63,966 bases of DNA from Bacillus sp. JCM 19041 (GTDB taxonomy: Bacteria > Bacillota > Bacilli > Bacillales > Bacillaceae_D): NCBI GenBank assembly GCA_001310375.1, contig BAXC01000010.1:1-63966 (forward strand), read 5' to 3'. Within the stretch, counting starts at the first letter, position 1. Each line of letters starts with the position of its first letter. The notes under the pieces are model-generated. The model saw only the letters and a program-made list of their open reading frames with translations. It searched no databases and had not been told where the DNA came from. Both the position numbers and the translations under genes were made by a program. Of the stretch, positions 27,974 through 37,142 are shown piece after piece.

Positions 27974-28680
27974 TTAGATAATGATTTTATCCGATAGGGC
28001 GCGTGATATGGCCATTTCGGCATGAAGTTTTGTTGAATCAAACAAGGGTAAGCGTGAGTCTGCTTGAGTAATGAGTAATGGGATTTCTGTGCAACCTAAA
28101 ATAACGCCCTCTGCCCCTTGCTCTTCGAGTTGATCGATGACAGATTGATAATATTGTTTTGATTTGGGACAGATGGTACCAACACATAGTTCATCAAAAA
28201 TAATGTTATGAACGCGTTCTCGGTCCATTTCTGTTGGTATAAGCAAGTCAATGCCATGGTGTTGCTTCATTCGTTCCTTATAGAAGGGTTTCTCCATTGT
28301 GAATTGTGTGCCAAGGAGACCAATCGTAGTCAGACCTCTTGCTTTAATTGAGTCGGCCAAGCATCTACGATATGAATAAGTGGGAGCCCTGTTGCTCTTT
28401 CAACCTCGTCAGCCATTATGTGCATCGTGTTTGTGCAAATGACTAAGAGTTCCGCTCCACCTGCCTTCAGTTTTTCACCTGCTTCAATCATCCGTACGGT
28501 TGCTTCATTCCAGTTTCCTGCTTTTTGAAGAGACACGATTTCTTCAAAGTCAAACGAATATAACAAACATTTAGCTGAGTGCAGTCCACCTAAATGGCGT
28601 TTCGCATATTCGTTTATATATTGGTAGTAAGACACTGAAGATTCCCAACTTAATCCGCCAATTAATCCAATCGTTTTCAA
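27974..28680 (-). CDS. Aspartate/glutamate racemase family protein (one frameshift)
   Basis: About 235 residues after restoring one base at 28359-28360. N-terminal IGLIGGLSWESSVSYY, first catalytic cysteine in VICTNTMH and second in VILGCTEIPLL, the PLP-independent two-cysteine arrangement. It interconverts L- and D-aspartate or related acidic amino acids. It is divergent from a MocR regulator with about 100 bp between starts, the classical layout of a MocR protein and its target. Confidence 0.85.
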
Positions 28681-28781
28681 AGCAAGCCCTCCATCGGTCT
28701 TTTTTTAAACAGTAACATGCTATACTGGTCCAATAAAGATCCACATTAGAACGGATATTAAGGTACCAGAGGAGTGGTGAC

Positions 28782-30179
28782 ATGCTTTGGTTTTCCCTAT
28801 CACGTCAGTCAACTAAGACGCTTGTACAACAAATAGAAGAAGAATTGAGACAGAAAATATTCTCTGGTAACTTAAAAAGAACACCAAAAACTGCCGTCAT
28901 CAAGAGAGTTAGCTCATCTTTAGGAGTATCACGAAACACGGTAAACGAAGCATATGAACAATTGCTTTTAGAGGGATATATTTATCAAGTTCCACGATCA
29001 GGAACGTATGTATCTCAGGGTCTGGCGTTTCGTAAAGGCATGGGGAGTGTACCGAATCATCAAGAATATAAGGAAGAGTCACAACAGCAACAGAATGTGA
29101 TCGATTTTAAAGCTAGCCATCCGTCCACTGAACATTTTCCAAGGCACTCTTGGGGGAATTTATTTAAGCAAGTTTGTATGGAATCAGAGGATCACCTATT
29201 TGGTTACCAAAGCGCCAAAGGGGCCTTTACCTTACGAAAGGAAATTGCTAACTATCTGGGGCGGATGCGCGGTGTCAGAGCTGATCCACGCCAAATTGTG
29301 ATTACTGCTGGTGCCACTCAAGCACTCTCACTGCTTACTAGACTTCTTGCAAAAAACGGAGATGTGGTTTGCGTTGAAGACCCTGTCACAGACGAAATGA
29401 GGCAAATCTTTTCCTATGCTGACGCAAACATCTACCCAGTTCATGCAGATCAACATGGCATGAGACCGGAGCTATTACCACAAATCGACAAACCACGGTT
29501 TGTGTTTACAATCCCCTCCCATCAATTTCCGTTAGGCGTCATTATGCCAGTAAAAAGGCGTATTCAACTTGTCGAGTATGCAAGGAAACTCGGTACATAC
29601 ATTGTTGAAGATGACTATGATAGTGAGTTTATTTATGAAGGCACGCCTGTTCAAGCAATGCAAGCGCTTGACCCTGATCGAGTTATTTATGTAGGGACGT
29701 TCAGCAAAATATTGGTACCTAGCATACGTATTGGCTACATGGTGTTGCCGTTTCATTTAGTTGAAGCAAGTGAAAAAGCCAAATGGTTTACCGATCGCCA
29801 TTCTTCTACGCTTGAGCAATTAACGCTAGCGAAGTTCATTGAAAAAGGCTTATTTGAAAAACATATACGGCGCATGAAAAAAGTCTATGCCAAGAGGCGT
29901 AACGTATTGGTATCCGCAATCGAGGAAGCTTTTGGAGAAAATTGCATTATCGGACATTCTGCGGGGATGCATCTAGTCGTTCGTTTTCATGGGAAAATGG
30001 ATCAAGAAAGGCTTGAAGAGCATGGCGTTAGAGCTGCTTTTGTTGAAGATTTTGCTATCAAAAAAGGGCTGCATCAAAATGAACTTGTACTAGGGTATGG
30101 AGGATTGGATGAGAGTGAGATTATCGAAGGGGTCGCAAGATTAAAGCGAGCGTCAGGCGTAAAGGTGGAAGGGTCTTAA
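28782..30179 (+). CDS. MocR/PdxR-family regulator (GntR plus aminotransferase domain)
   Basis: 465 residues: N-terminal winged helix (about 10-80, SLGVSRNTVNEAYEQLL) fused to a fold-type I aminotransferase-like domain with PLP lysine K309 in GTFSKILVP and D278 in VEDDYDSEF. Such proteins sense PLP with an amino acid or amine (GabR, PdxR, EhuR). Here the divergent racemase is the likely target; no pdxS/pdxT or gab genes are adjacent. AGAGGAG precedes ATG 28782. TATACT at 28721-28726 may be its -10 box. Confidence 0.9.
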   Translation: MLWFSLSRQSTKTLVQQIEEELRQKIFSGNLKRTPKTAVIKRVSSSLGVSRNTVNEAYEQLLLEGYIYQVPRSGTYVSQGLAFRKGMGSVPNHQEYKEESQQQQNVIDFKASHPSTEHFPRHSWGNLFKQVCMESEDHLFGYQSAKGAFTLRKEIANYLGRMRGVRADPRQIVITAGATQALSLLTRLLAKNGDVVCVEDPVTDEMRQIFSYADANIYPVHADQHGMRPELLPQIDKPRFVFTIPSHQFPLGVIMPVKRRIQLVEYARKLGTYIVEDDYDSEFIYEGTPVQAMQALDPDRVIYVGTFSKILVPSIRIGYMVLPFHLVEASEKAKWFTDRHSSTLEQLTLAKFIEKGLFEKHIRRMKKVYAKRRNVLVSAIEEAFGENCIIGHSAGMHLVVRFHGKMDQERLEEHGVRAAFVEDFAIKKGLHQNELVLGYGGLDESEIIEGVARLKRASGVKVEGS

Positions 30180-30192
30180 TTAACCGATTATG

Positions 30193-30229
30193 TTAAAGAA
30201 AAGACGAGCAACGGGGATGAGTTGCTCGT
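30193..30229 (-). terminator. Terminator oriented for the minus strand
   Basis: ACGAGCAAC (30204-30212) pairs with GTTGCTCGT (30221-30229). Read on minus it is followed by CTTTTCTTTAA, a good U tract; on plus it is followed by TCTAGC. It therefore fits better as the end of the short minus-strand unit at 30240-30305, though it may also close the MocR transcript. Confidence 0.6.
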
Positions 30230-30239
30230 TCTAGCTTGA

Positions 30240-30305
30240 TTAACCAAGGGTGCCAATGATGCTAGATACAGACTCAAACGTTTGGATAAGGATATCAGTA
30301 AACAA
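30240..30305 (-). CDS. Candidate 21-residue amphipathic peptide
   Basis: AGGAGGTG (complement of 30312-30319) is a near-perfect Shine-Dalgarno 6 nt before TTG 30305. The encoded peptide begins MFTDILIQTFESVSSII and ends in GTLG at TAA 30242-30240. Hydrophobic residues recur every three to four positions, so it can form an amphipathic helix. A terminator with a U tail on the same strand follows 10 bp later. The size and character resemble small membrane-active or signalling peptides of Firmicutes, but no family is recognised and a chance combination cannot be ruled out. Confidence 0.45.
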   Translation of the reverse strand: MFTDILIQTFESVSSIIGTLG

Positions 30306-30401
30306 TGGGCACACCTCCTATAAAAGTAGATTTAGATAAGGGTTCATCTCTAATTTATGGAATAAAATGAAGTGATGGATGGAAGTGGTAGTGCAAATGG
30401 C

Positions 30402-30430
30402 TTGCGTGTATACCGTACGGTGTATATTGT
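30402..30430 (+). promoter_or_regulatory. Promoter with palindromic operator in the spacer
   Basis: TTGCGT (30402-30407) and TATTGT (30425-30430) are 17 bp apart. The spacer is filled by the near-palindrome GTATACCGTACGGTGTAT (30408-30425), core ACCGTACGGT perfect. It stands 27 bp before the start of the DsbA-like gene and looks like a binding site for a dimeric regulator acting on this promoter. Confidence 0.55.
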
Positions 30431-30456
30431 AAAGAGAGATGGAAGGAGCGATTTTC

Positions 30457-31137
30457 ATGCAAGTAGAAATTTGGTCGGACATTGCTTGTCCGTTTTGTTA
30501 TATTGGGAAGCGCAAGTTTGAACAGGCTTTAGAAGAGTTTCCAGAGAAAGTGGAAGTCACTTATAAAAGTTTTCAACTTGATCCAAGTGCACCTAAAAAT
30601 TCTAGTGAATCTATGGTTGAGGTACTTGCCAAAAAGTACAATATGCCAATTGAGAAAGCGAAAGAAATGAATACACAAGTTACAGCTCAAGCAGCAGAAG
30701 TAGGCTTGACTTACCAACTTGAAAACATTTCTGTTGTGAATACAATGGATGCACATCGCCTAAGCCACTATGCAAAAGAACAAGGAAAAATGGGCGAAGT
30801 GATGGAATTGTTGCTGAAAGCACATTTCACTGAGGGGAAGCATGTAGGTAAACCAGAAACGCTAAAAGAAATTGCGGCATCAGCGAAGTTAGATGAAGAA
30901 GCAGTCGCGGCACTGTTAGAGAATGATGCTTATAAAGATCAAGTTGAGCGCGATCAGCAAGAAGGTTCACAGATTGGTGTCCAAGGTGTTCCGTTTTTTG
31001 TATTTAACCGCAAATATGCTGTTTCGGGCGCACAACCAAAAGAAGCTTTTTTGCAAGTGCTAGAAAAAGTAAAAGAAGAAGACGGTGGAATTCAAGTTGT
31101 TGGGCAAGGTGATGCGTGCACGGATGAAAGCTGCTAA
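30457..31137 (+). CDS. DsbA/FrnE-like thiol oxidoreductase
   Basis: 226 residues without signal peptide. CPFC active site at residues 11-14 in SDIACPFCYIGKRKF, a helical insertion, and the cis-proline segment GVQGVPFFVFN: a thioredoxin-fold protein of the FrnE/YwbO group, cytoplasmic. It acts in disulfide exchange or glutathione/bacillithiol-like conjugation chemistry. ATG 30457 is set by GGAAGGAG 9 nt upstream. Two further cysteines sit near the C-terminus (ACTDESC). The promoter has a palindromic operator, which suggests inducible control. Confidence 0.88.
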   Translation: MQVEIWSDIACPFCYIGKRKFEQALEEFPEKVEVTYKSFQLDPSAPKNSSESMVEVLAKKYNMPIEKAKEMNTQVTAQAAEVGLTYQLENISVVNTMDAHRLSHYAKEQGKMGEVMELLLKAHFTEGKHVGKPETLKEIAASAKLDEEAVAALLENDAYKDQVERDQQEGSQIGVQGVPFFVFNRKYAVSGAQPKEAFLQVLEKVKEEDGGIQVVGQGDACTDESC

Positions 31138-31149
31138 TTAAAAGGAAAA

Positions 31150-31310
31150 GAGGCTGGGACAAAAGGTTCTTAGTCGATGAAAAAGCCGAACTATTGTCTG
31201 AAATGCCCTAAAGGCATGCAGTTATAGTTCGGCTTTATGTTTTAAGATAAGTTAATATACATATCTTTATTCGGCTATAAACAAGATTAAGTTAGTTATC
31301 TCCCAGCCTC
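31150..31310. repeat. GGCTGGGAC-type palindromic intergenic element
   Basis: The ends GAGGCTGGGA (31150-31159) and TCCCAGCCTC (31301-31310) are inverted repeats about 160 bp apart. Inside lies a second stem AAGCCGAACTAT/ATAGTTCGGCTT around 31181-31236. Elements of this kind, with GAGGCTGGGACA ends, are widespread between genes in Firmicutes. It fills most of the 404-bp gap 31138-31541; a further hairpin (AATGCCTATGAG with CTCAAAGGCATT, 31327-31356) follows, and nothing else was recognised in the gap. Confidence 0.7.
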
Positions 31311-31541
31311 TCTAGGTTCAAGACAAAATGCCTATGAGACTTATCTCAAAGGCATTATTGGCTTGATCGCCATCTGCATTCTTAGATCTTTAATTTTTTG
31401 AAATCATCATTTATCCAAGGTTCATTCTCTTATCTTAGAAAGGCGTTTTTAATACAGAGATTGATTTCAATGAAAAGTAGCTATTTAAAGACGGGATAAC
31501 AAGATGTCTTCATGCTTGGCGGCTATAAAGATACGCTTCGT

Positions 31542-32462
31542 TTAATTTAACGGTTTATTTGCTTCTTCCATACCACAAATAAACGTTAGCTCCCCTTTAT
31601 GTAACTTGTACATTACAGGAGTTTGCTCATTTTGTTCGCCATCGCTATCAATATCGAGCGAAGGTGTTGTTTTTAATTTGAAGCTAGTTGAACGAAGAAT
31701 CTCTAGTCCTTCTGGGTCATTAAGCCAACCATTGTCCATTCTTACTTGATCATACATATTCTTAATTAAGGTCATGCCCGCTTCCTTAATAATGAATAAA
31801 TGCAAAAAACCGTCTGAAAGCGAAATGTTATCTTCAAATAAACCAACTGTACCGATGTATTTTCCATTCATCGCTAAGATCATAACGGCTTCGCCAGTTG
31901 ATGTCTCTCCTTCTTCCGTTTCTAGTTGATAGGAAAAGGATTGTGGTTCTTTGAGTGAACGGACAGCACTAATGACATAACCTAGTTTACCAAACTTGTC
32001 CTTGGTTTCTTCTTCTATTTCCTTAGATGCTTCTGTTATCAATCCAACGCCAGAGAAGTTACTGAAGTATTGTTCGTTTTGTTGACCGATATCAATTGCC
32101 TGTGTATTTCCTTCTAAAATCGCTTCTAGTGCTTCATCCAATGTTTCATTTTGTAATCCTCTAGACAGATCATTACATGTTCCTGCTGGCAGGATAGCAA
32201 TTGTTGGGCGACCTTCTTGTTTCATGATACCGTTCACGCATTCATGAACAGTTCCGTCCCCGCCCATAATTAAAAGTAAATCGATATCGACGGATTGCTC
32301 AAGGCATATTTTCTCTGCGTCACCTTGCTTGAGCGTTTGGATAATCGTAAATTCAACAATTTCTGGAGCTAATTTGGCGAGCGTTTTTTGCAACAGTTCT
32401 TGTGCATCTTCTTGGCCTGCTCGCTGATTATAAAGTAAAATCGCTTTTTGGTAGCGTGGCAT
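31542..32462 (-). CDS. Lipid kinase of the diacylglycerol kinase (YegS/DgkB-like) family
   Basis: 306 residues. DAGK catalytic features: LLYNQRAGQ, IMGGDGTVHECVNGI and LPAGTCNDLSRGL in the N-terminal half; a beta-sandwich C-terminal half with DGFLHLFIIKEAG and SLDIDSDGE. It phosphorylates a membrane diacylglycerol or similar lipid. ATG 32462 is preferred over GTG 32468 by its distance to GAAAGGCG. It lies 15 bp after the DUF421 gene, in one operon. Confidence 0.85.
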   Translation of the reverse strand: MPRYQKAILLYNQRAGQEDAQELLQKTLAKLAPEIVEFTIIQTLKQGDAEKICLEQSVDIDLLLIMGGDGTVHECVNGIMKQEGRPTIAILPAGTCNDLSRGLQNETLDEALEAILEGNTQAIDIGQQNEQYFSNFSGVGLITEASKEIEEETKDKFGKLGYVISAVRSLKEPQSFSYQLETEEGETSTGEAVMILAMNGKYIGTVGLFEDNISLSDGFLHLFIIKEAGMTLIKNMYDQVRMDNGWLNDPEGLEILRSTSFKLKTTPSLDIDSDGEQNEQTPVMYKLHKGELTFICGMEEANKPLN

Positions 32463-32477
32463 ATACACACCGCCTTT

Positions 32478-33158
32478 CTATACAATGGCTATACCCGTTA
32501 TAACCGGGAATCCGTCATTGGGAAGCGTTTTTTTCTGAGTCATGAACTCTCCGTTCACATAACTGCAATAAAAAACCCTCGATGAATCGGCAATCCCATG
32601 TTTTTGCAACTCTGTTTCAAGCCATTCCGATGTGTAGCCAAGAATGTGTAAATGGTCATGTTGAATGATGCCGTCCATTATGAGTGGTAACGATAAGGGT
32701 TTATTGTCCCTTTTCGTGAAAATCGATAATGTTCCTGAAGCTTCGAGCAAGGCCCAGTCAACTTCTTGAATGTCAGCTATGTTTTTATCACGAAGTTGAA
32801 GCATAATATCATCAATGTTGTAATTTTGTTTTCGGATATTCTCTTGCAATAGCTCACCATCTCGAATCAAAAAAACAGGCTCTCCATCAACTAAATCACG
32901 GAATTTCTGGTTTTTCACCTGAATGTAAGCGAATATGCGCTGCAAGAGAATGAGCAGACCAATAGGCGCTAATCCACGATATAAGGGCATTTCAGGATCA
33001 TCAATTAATATTACGGCAAGTTCTGCAATTATTAACGTAACAATGACGTCAAGAACGCTCACTTCCCCCAGGTCCTTTTTTCCTGTTAATCGAAAAAATA
33101 GGAGTACGGCTAAAAACATGACTACAGTACGAAAAAGGACTGAAAGCATTTCCTCCAT
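32478..33158 (-). CDS. DUF421 membrane protein (YetF/YrbG family)
   Basis: 226 residues. Three N-terminal membrane segments (including VVMFLAVLLFFRLTGKKDLGE and LDVIVTLIIAELAVILID) and a cytoplasmic domain with the family sequence LVDGEPVFLIRDGELL and QLRDKNIADIQEVDWALLE. Members occur in spore and membrane physiology with unclear biochemistry. Divergent from the flavin reductase gene; upstream of the lipid kinase. Confidence 0.85.
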   Translation of the reverse strand: MEEMLSVLFRTVVMFLAVLLFFRLTGKKDLGEVSVLDVIVTLIIAELAVILIDDPEMPLYRGLAPIGLLILLQRIFAYIQVKNQKFRDLVDGEPVFLIRDGELLQENIRKQNYNIDDIMLQLRDKNIADIQEVDWALLEASGTLSIFTKRDNKPLSLPLIMDGIIQHDHLHILGYTSEWLETELQKHGIADSSRVFYCSYVNGEFMTQKKTLPNDGFPVITGIAIV

Positions 33159-33286
33159 GCAAAATCACCTCCAGATTAGTATGAGCGAAATGAAACACCA
33201 TTAAACGGTGATCAAGCGGGAATTATAGCGGATGAATACAAGATAAAGCTATAATAAGGTCAAAGAGGAAATGGAGGTACGATGGT

Positions 33287-33907
33287 ATGTATGTATTACA
33301 AACGGACCAGATGTCACCGAAAGACCGTTATAAAGTGATGAGTGGCACAATTGTCCCAAGGCCAATTGCTTTTGTCACAACGAAATCTACTGAGGGAGAA
33401 GTCATTAATGCGGCGCCATTTAGTTTTTTTAATATGCTTGCTGGAGATCCACCTCTCGTCTCAATTGCTGTAGGTAGACGAAATGGGACAATGAAAGACA
33501 CAGCCCGTAATGCAATCGCGCATAATGAGTTAGTCATTCATGTCGTCAGTGAAGATATGGTTGAAAACATGAATGAAACGGCAGCTACATTAAAAGCAGA
33601 TGAAAGTGAGCTTGCACGGACATCTCTTAATCTAGTCGAAAGTAAGATTATTTCTACACCAGGAATTAAGGAAGCGCGAGTCCGGTTTGAATGCGTATTG
33701 GAAAACCATCTGCCTACTAAAAATGATGAAGGTGCTGTTTCGTTTGATTTACTTATTGCCCGCGTGAAATGCATGCATATAGATGAGGCCGTATTTAATG
33801 AAGAAAAGAAATACATCGATTTAGATAGACTAAAGCCGGTCGCCCGTTTAGCCGGTCCTAACTATGCTCATCTCGGTGAACGTTACTCAATAAGGCGTCC
33901 AGATTAA
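33287..33907 (+). CDS. Flavin reductase-like FMN-binding protein
   Basis: 206 residues of the DIM6/NTAB-like flavin reductase family: YKVMSGTIVPRPIAFVTT, NAAPFSFFNMLAGDPPLVSI, KDTARNAIAHNELVIHVV and LKPVARLAGPNYAHLGE. It binds FMN and may supply reduced flavin or act as a nitro/quinone reductase. AAATGGAGG precedes the start. No partner monooxygenase lies adjacent. Confidence 0.85.
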   Translation: MYVLQTDQMSPKDRYKVMSGTIVPRPIAFVTTKSTEGEVINAAPFSFFNMLAGDPPLVSIAVGRRNGTMKDTARNAIAHNELVIHVVSEDMVENMNETAATLKADESELARTSLNLVESKIISTPGIKEARVRFECVLENHLPTKNDEGAVSFDLLIARVKCMHIDEAVFNEEKKYIDLDRLKPVARLAGPNYAHLGERYSIRRPD

Positions 33908-33932
33908 AAGGCTCATTCTAAAAAATAGTGAA

Positions 33933-33966
33933 AAACAGACCAAAAGGATGTTTGGTCTGTTTTTTT
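33933..33966 (+). terminator. Rho-independent terminator
   Basis: AAACAGACCAAA (33933-33944) pairs with TTTGGTCTGTTT (33951-33962), then further T residues. It ends the flavin reductase gene. Confidence 0.92.
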
Positions 33967-34135
33967 AGTTGGAAATCCGTCATAATGAAGGAATGTGATT
34001 GGCAAGCAGAATGCATGTAAGTAGCGTATTTCGAGTGAAAGTCAACACAACTTAAAAGCACGATAATGGACGCATGCGCATATAGGTGTTGTAGTATGTG
34101 GTCATTTGAAATGATTTAGCTAGAGGAAGATGATA

Positions 34136-35067
34136 ATGAAAACATATAATGAGACATGCCAACCGTTGGTGAAAATGTTGACAGAAGGGTCTGTCCATGA
34201 GCATGAACCGATTAATAAGCACACGTATACACAGATGGGTGGCTTAGCCGATTTATTTATTACTCCGGCTTCGTATAAAGAAACACAAACAGTGTTACAA
34301 TTTGCCCATAAAAATAATGTACCGGTTACATTGCTTGGGAATGGCTCGAATGTCATTGTAAAAGACGGTGGCATCCGAGGGATTACGTTAAGTTTAAAGA
34401 AATTAACTAATATTCATATTGATGGCGAGATAATGACGGCACAAACGGGTGCAACCATTATTGATGCTTCAAGGGAAGCTTTAGATGCAAAATTAACAGG
34501 ATTAGAATTTGCATGTGGTATTCCAGGAACGGTTGGAGGCGCGTTTTTTATGAACGCAGGAGCTTATGGTGGTCAAATTTCTGATGTGCTTGAACGTGTC
34601 TTAGTGTTGACCGAAGAGGGCGAATTTTTGACGCTAGAAAAAGAAGACTTTGATTTTTGTTATCGAACGAGTGTTTTTCGAAAAAACGCTATATTGCCCT
34701 TGAAGGAACAATGAAACTGGAGGCAGGTGACGTAGCTCAGATCAAAATGAAGATGGATGAGCTGACGATTGCCCGGGAAACAAAGCAGCCGCTTGAGTAT
34801 CCGTCTTGTGGAAGTGTATTTAAACGGCCTCCAGGCATGTTTGCTGGAAAGTTGATTCAAGACAGCGGGTTACAAGGAACGAGAATAGGTGGAGCGGAAG
34901 TTTCGAAAAAGCATGCTGGCTTTATTGTTAATGTGAATCGAGCAACGGCGACTGATTACATGAGTCTTGTCGACTATGTAAAAAAGGCGGTTAAAGAGAA
35001 GTTTGATGTAGAATTAGAAACGGAAGTTATTACAATTGGCGAAGACGTTGAACCTGCTAACGACTAA
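34136..35067 (+). CDS. murB: UDP-N-acetylenolpyruvoylglucosamine reductase MurB (one frameshift)
   Basis: About 310 residues after one base is restored between T5 at 34674-34678 and A6 at 34681-34686. FAD-binding motifs [14 protein letters not shown] and [20 protein letters not shown], and the C-terminal [11 protein letters not shown] with the proton-donor serine, then [18 protein letters not shown]. It reduces the enolpyruvyl group in peptidoglycan precursor synthesis and is normally essential, which argues that the frameshift is a sequence error. ATG 34136 has GAGGAAG 6 nt upstream; ATG 34130 is too close. The stop codon lies in the loop of a long hairpin. Confidence 0.92.
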
Positions 35068-35083
35068 GTTAGCAGGTTCAACG
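35046..35083. other. Perfect 16-bp hairpin around the murB stop codon
   Basis: CGTTGAACCTGCTAAC (35046-35061) pairs perfectly with GTTAGCAGGTTCAACG (35068-35083) around the loop GACTAA, which contains the murB stop. No U tract follows on plus (CAAAAAAATG). On minus it is preceded by the A-run complement. It may stabilise or process the mRNA 3' end, or act as an atypical terminator. Confidence 0.7.
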
Positions 35084-35199
35084 CAAAAAAATGAATAGAG
35101 ACTAGAACGGATTCTTTTCTCTGGTTTTATCTGATTTGATTGAATGTTTAATTTTATAAAGGGGGTCTGCCTTTAGGCAGAGAGAGGTAAAAACTGAAG

Positions 35200-36917
35200 A
35201 TGATTACACGTTTTTTTCGTTATTATATTCCTCATAAAAAATTGTTCTATATTGATTTCTTTAGTGCAATTGTTGTTGCAGCACTTGATTTGGCTTTTCC
35301 GGTTGTCGTGCAATGGTTTATTAATACGCTTTTGCCCGAACAAGAGTGGGGAACAGTCGTCTGGGTGTCAGGCGGATTGTTTGCGACATATTTAGTGAGT
35401 GCGTATTTGCAATACAATGTTAACTTCCTAGGACATAAGCTAGGAATCAACATTGAAACAGACATGAGACAAGACTTATTTGAAAGTATTCAGCGGCAAT
35501 CATTCCGTTACTTTGATAATACAAAAACAGGCCATATTATTAGTCGAATTACAAACGACTTATTTGATATTGGTGAACTTGCTCATCATGGGCCAGAGGA
35601 TTTATTCATTGCGCTTATGACATTTGTTGGAGCGTTTAGCATTATGTTTTATGTAAATCCAAGCTTAGCACTTATTGCATTAATTTTTGTTCCAATCCTG
35701 ATTGTGCTTATTACATATACAAATATTAAGATGAACAAAGCGTGGACGAAGATGTACGCTGAGATTGGGGAAGTAAACGCACGAGTTGAGGACAGCGTAT
35801 CGGGAATGCGTGTTGTCCAGTCTTTTACAAATGAAGTGCACGAAGTAGAAACATTCCGCAGTAATAATCGCCGCTACAGGAAAGCGAAAATCGGCGGTTA
35901 TAAAGTAATGGGTTACACATCATCAGGTATTTTCTTGGCAACTCGTTTAATGATTCTTTCTGTTTTAATCTACGGAGCATGGTTGCTCTACAATGGAACG
36001 ATTGATGTTGGTGAATTTGTTCTCTTTATTTTGTATATCAATATCCTCTTTAAACCGATTGAAAAGATCAGTGCGATCCTTGAATTGTACCCAAAAGGAA
36101 TGGCTGGTTTTAAAAGGTTTACGGAAATGATGGATACAGAGATAGACGTAACCGATCAAGTAAATGCAAAGCAAGCGCCGGTCCTTAATGGGGCAATCGA
36201 TTTTCAACAAGTGACTTTTGGATACGAAGAGAATCGACCTGTATTAGAAAATGTTGACCTTCATATTCCCGCTGGCAAGACGGTTGCATTTGTTGGACCG
36301 TCTGGCGCTGGGAAAACAACGATTAGTTCATTGATTCCTAGGTTTTATGATGTGAATACAGGTAGCATTACGATTAACGGCATTGATGTCCGTGAAATGA
36401 CAAAAACATCGTTGCGTTCGCAAATCGGAATTGTACAACAGGATGTTTTTCTCTTTAGTGGAACATTGAAAGAGAATATTCGCTATGGAAATTTGAATGC
36501 GGATGATGAAGACATTTATCATGCAGCACGTCTTGCGAACTTAGAAAGCTTAATCGAATCACTCCCACACGGATACGATACTCAGATTGGTCAACGTGGT
36601 TTAAAGTTATCAGGAGGGCAAAAGCAGCGGATTGCAATCGCACGTACCTTCCTCAAGAATCCACCGATTCTGATCTTAGATGAGGCAACATCTGCGCTTG
36701 ATACAGAGACTGAAGCGATGATACAAGAGTCGCTGCAAGAGCTTGCAGTGGATCGAACGACCTTGGTTATTGCGCACCGTCTTGCGACAATCCGTCATGC
36801 AGACATATTGTTGTGGTCACAAAAGACGGGATTGCTGAACAAGGCACGTACGAAGAGCTCATAGCGAAGAATGGCGTTTTTGCGACATTAAATAGTATTC
36901 AAATCAACCAACAATAA
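35200..36917 (+). CDS. ABC exporter half-transporter, membrane and ATPase domains fused (one frameshift)
   Basis: About 572 residues after restoring one base at 36808-36809. N-terminal six-helix domain (about 1-310), then the nucleotide-binding domain: VGPSGAGKTTISSL (Walker A), QQDVFLF (Q loop), LSGGQKQRIAIARTFL (signature), ILDEATSALD (Walker B) and VIAHRLATI (switch histidine). It works as a homodimeric multidrug or lipid exporter of the BmrA/MsbA/YfiC group. A small hairpin TCTGCCTTTAGGCAGA at 35167-35182 lies just before the ribosome site GAGAGG. The restored stop is TAA 36915-36917, three bases before a structured repeat. Confidence 0.92.
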
Positions 36918-36919
36918 TT

Positions 36920-37044
36920 CAGACTGAAAAGAAAACGCTTGTTTGACGAGGAGCAAAGACAAGGGAGATGCGAATAAAACAAGATGTTTATGAGCATATG
37001 ACCGAATCTAGCGACGACGTATGCGAACGTTTGACTTCAGTCTA
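36920..37044 (+). repeat. 125-nt structured repeat, copy 1
   Basis: Begins CAGACTGAAAAGAAAACGCT and ends CGTTTGACTTCAGTCT; AGACTGAA and TTCAGTCT form the closing stem, extended by AAACG/CGTTT. An inner stem GCATATG/CGTATGC encloses CTAGCGACGA. The second copy at 41421-41545 is roughly 80% identical over the same length, with a compensating G-C to G-U change in the closing stem. It lies between the ABC exporter stop and a terminator, same strand as both flanking genes. It may be an RNA element, a mobile repeat, or both. Confidence 0.75.
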
Positions 37045-37075
37045 AGCAGATAGCAAACAAGCTATCTGCTTTTTT
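37044..37075 (+). terminator. Rho-independent terminator
   Basis: AAGCAGATAGC (37044-37054) pairs with GCTATCTGCTT (37061-37071), then T residues. It directly follows structured repeat copy 1 and ends the ABC exporter transcript. Confidence 0.92.
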
Positions 37076-37142
37076 ATGCATAACTTTCCTTCATTTGGCA
37101 AGGCTAAATTGGAACGAAACTTAAAGGAGTTGTGTGTAGCAA

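Noticed and set aside
37076-37142. PerR operator before the catalase
   Set aside because: No TTATAAT-N-ATTATAA-like palindrome is present in the short upstream region.
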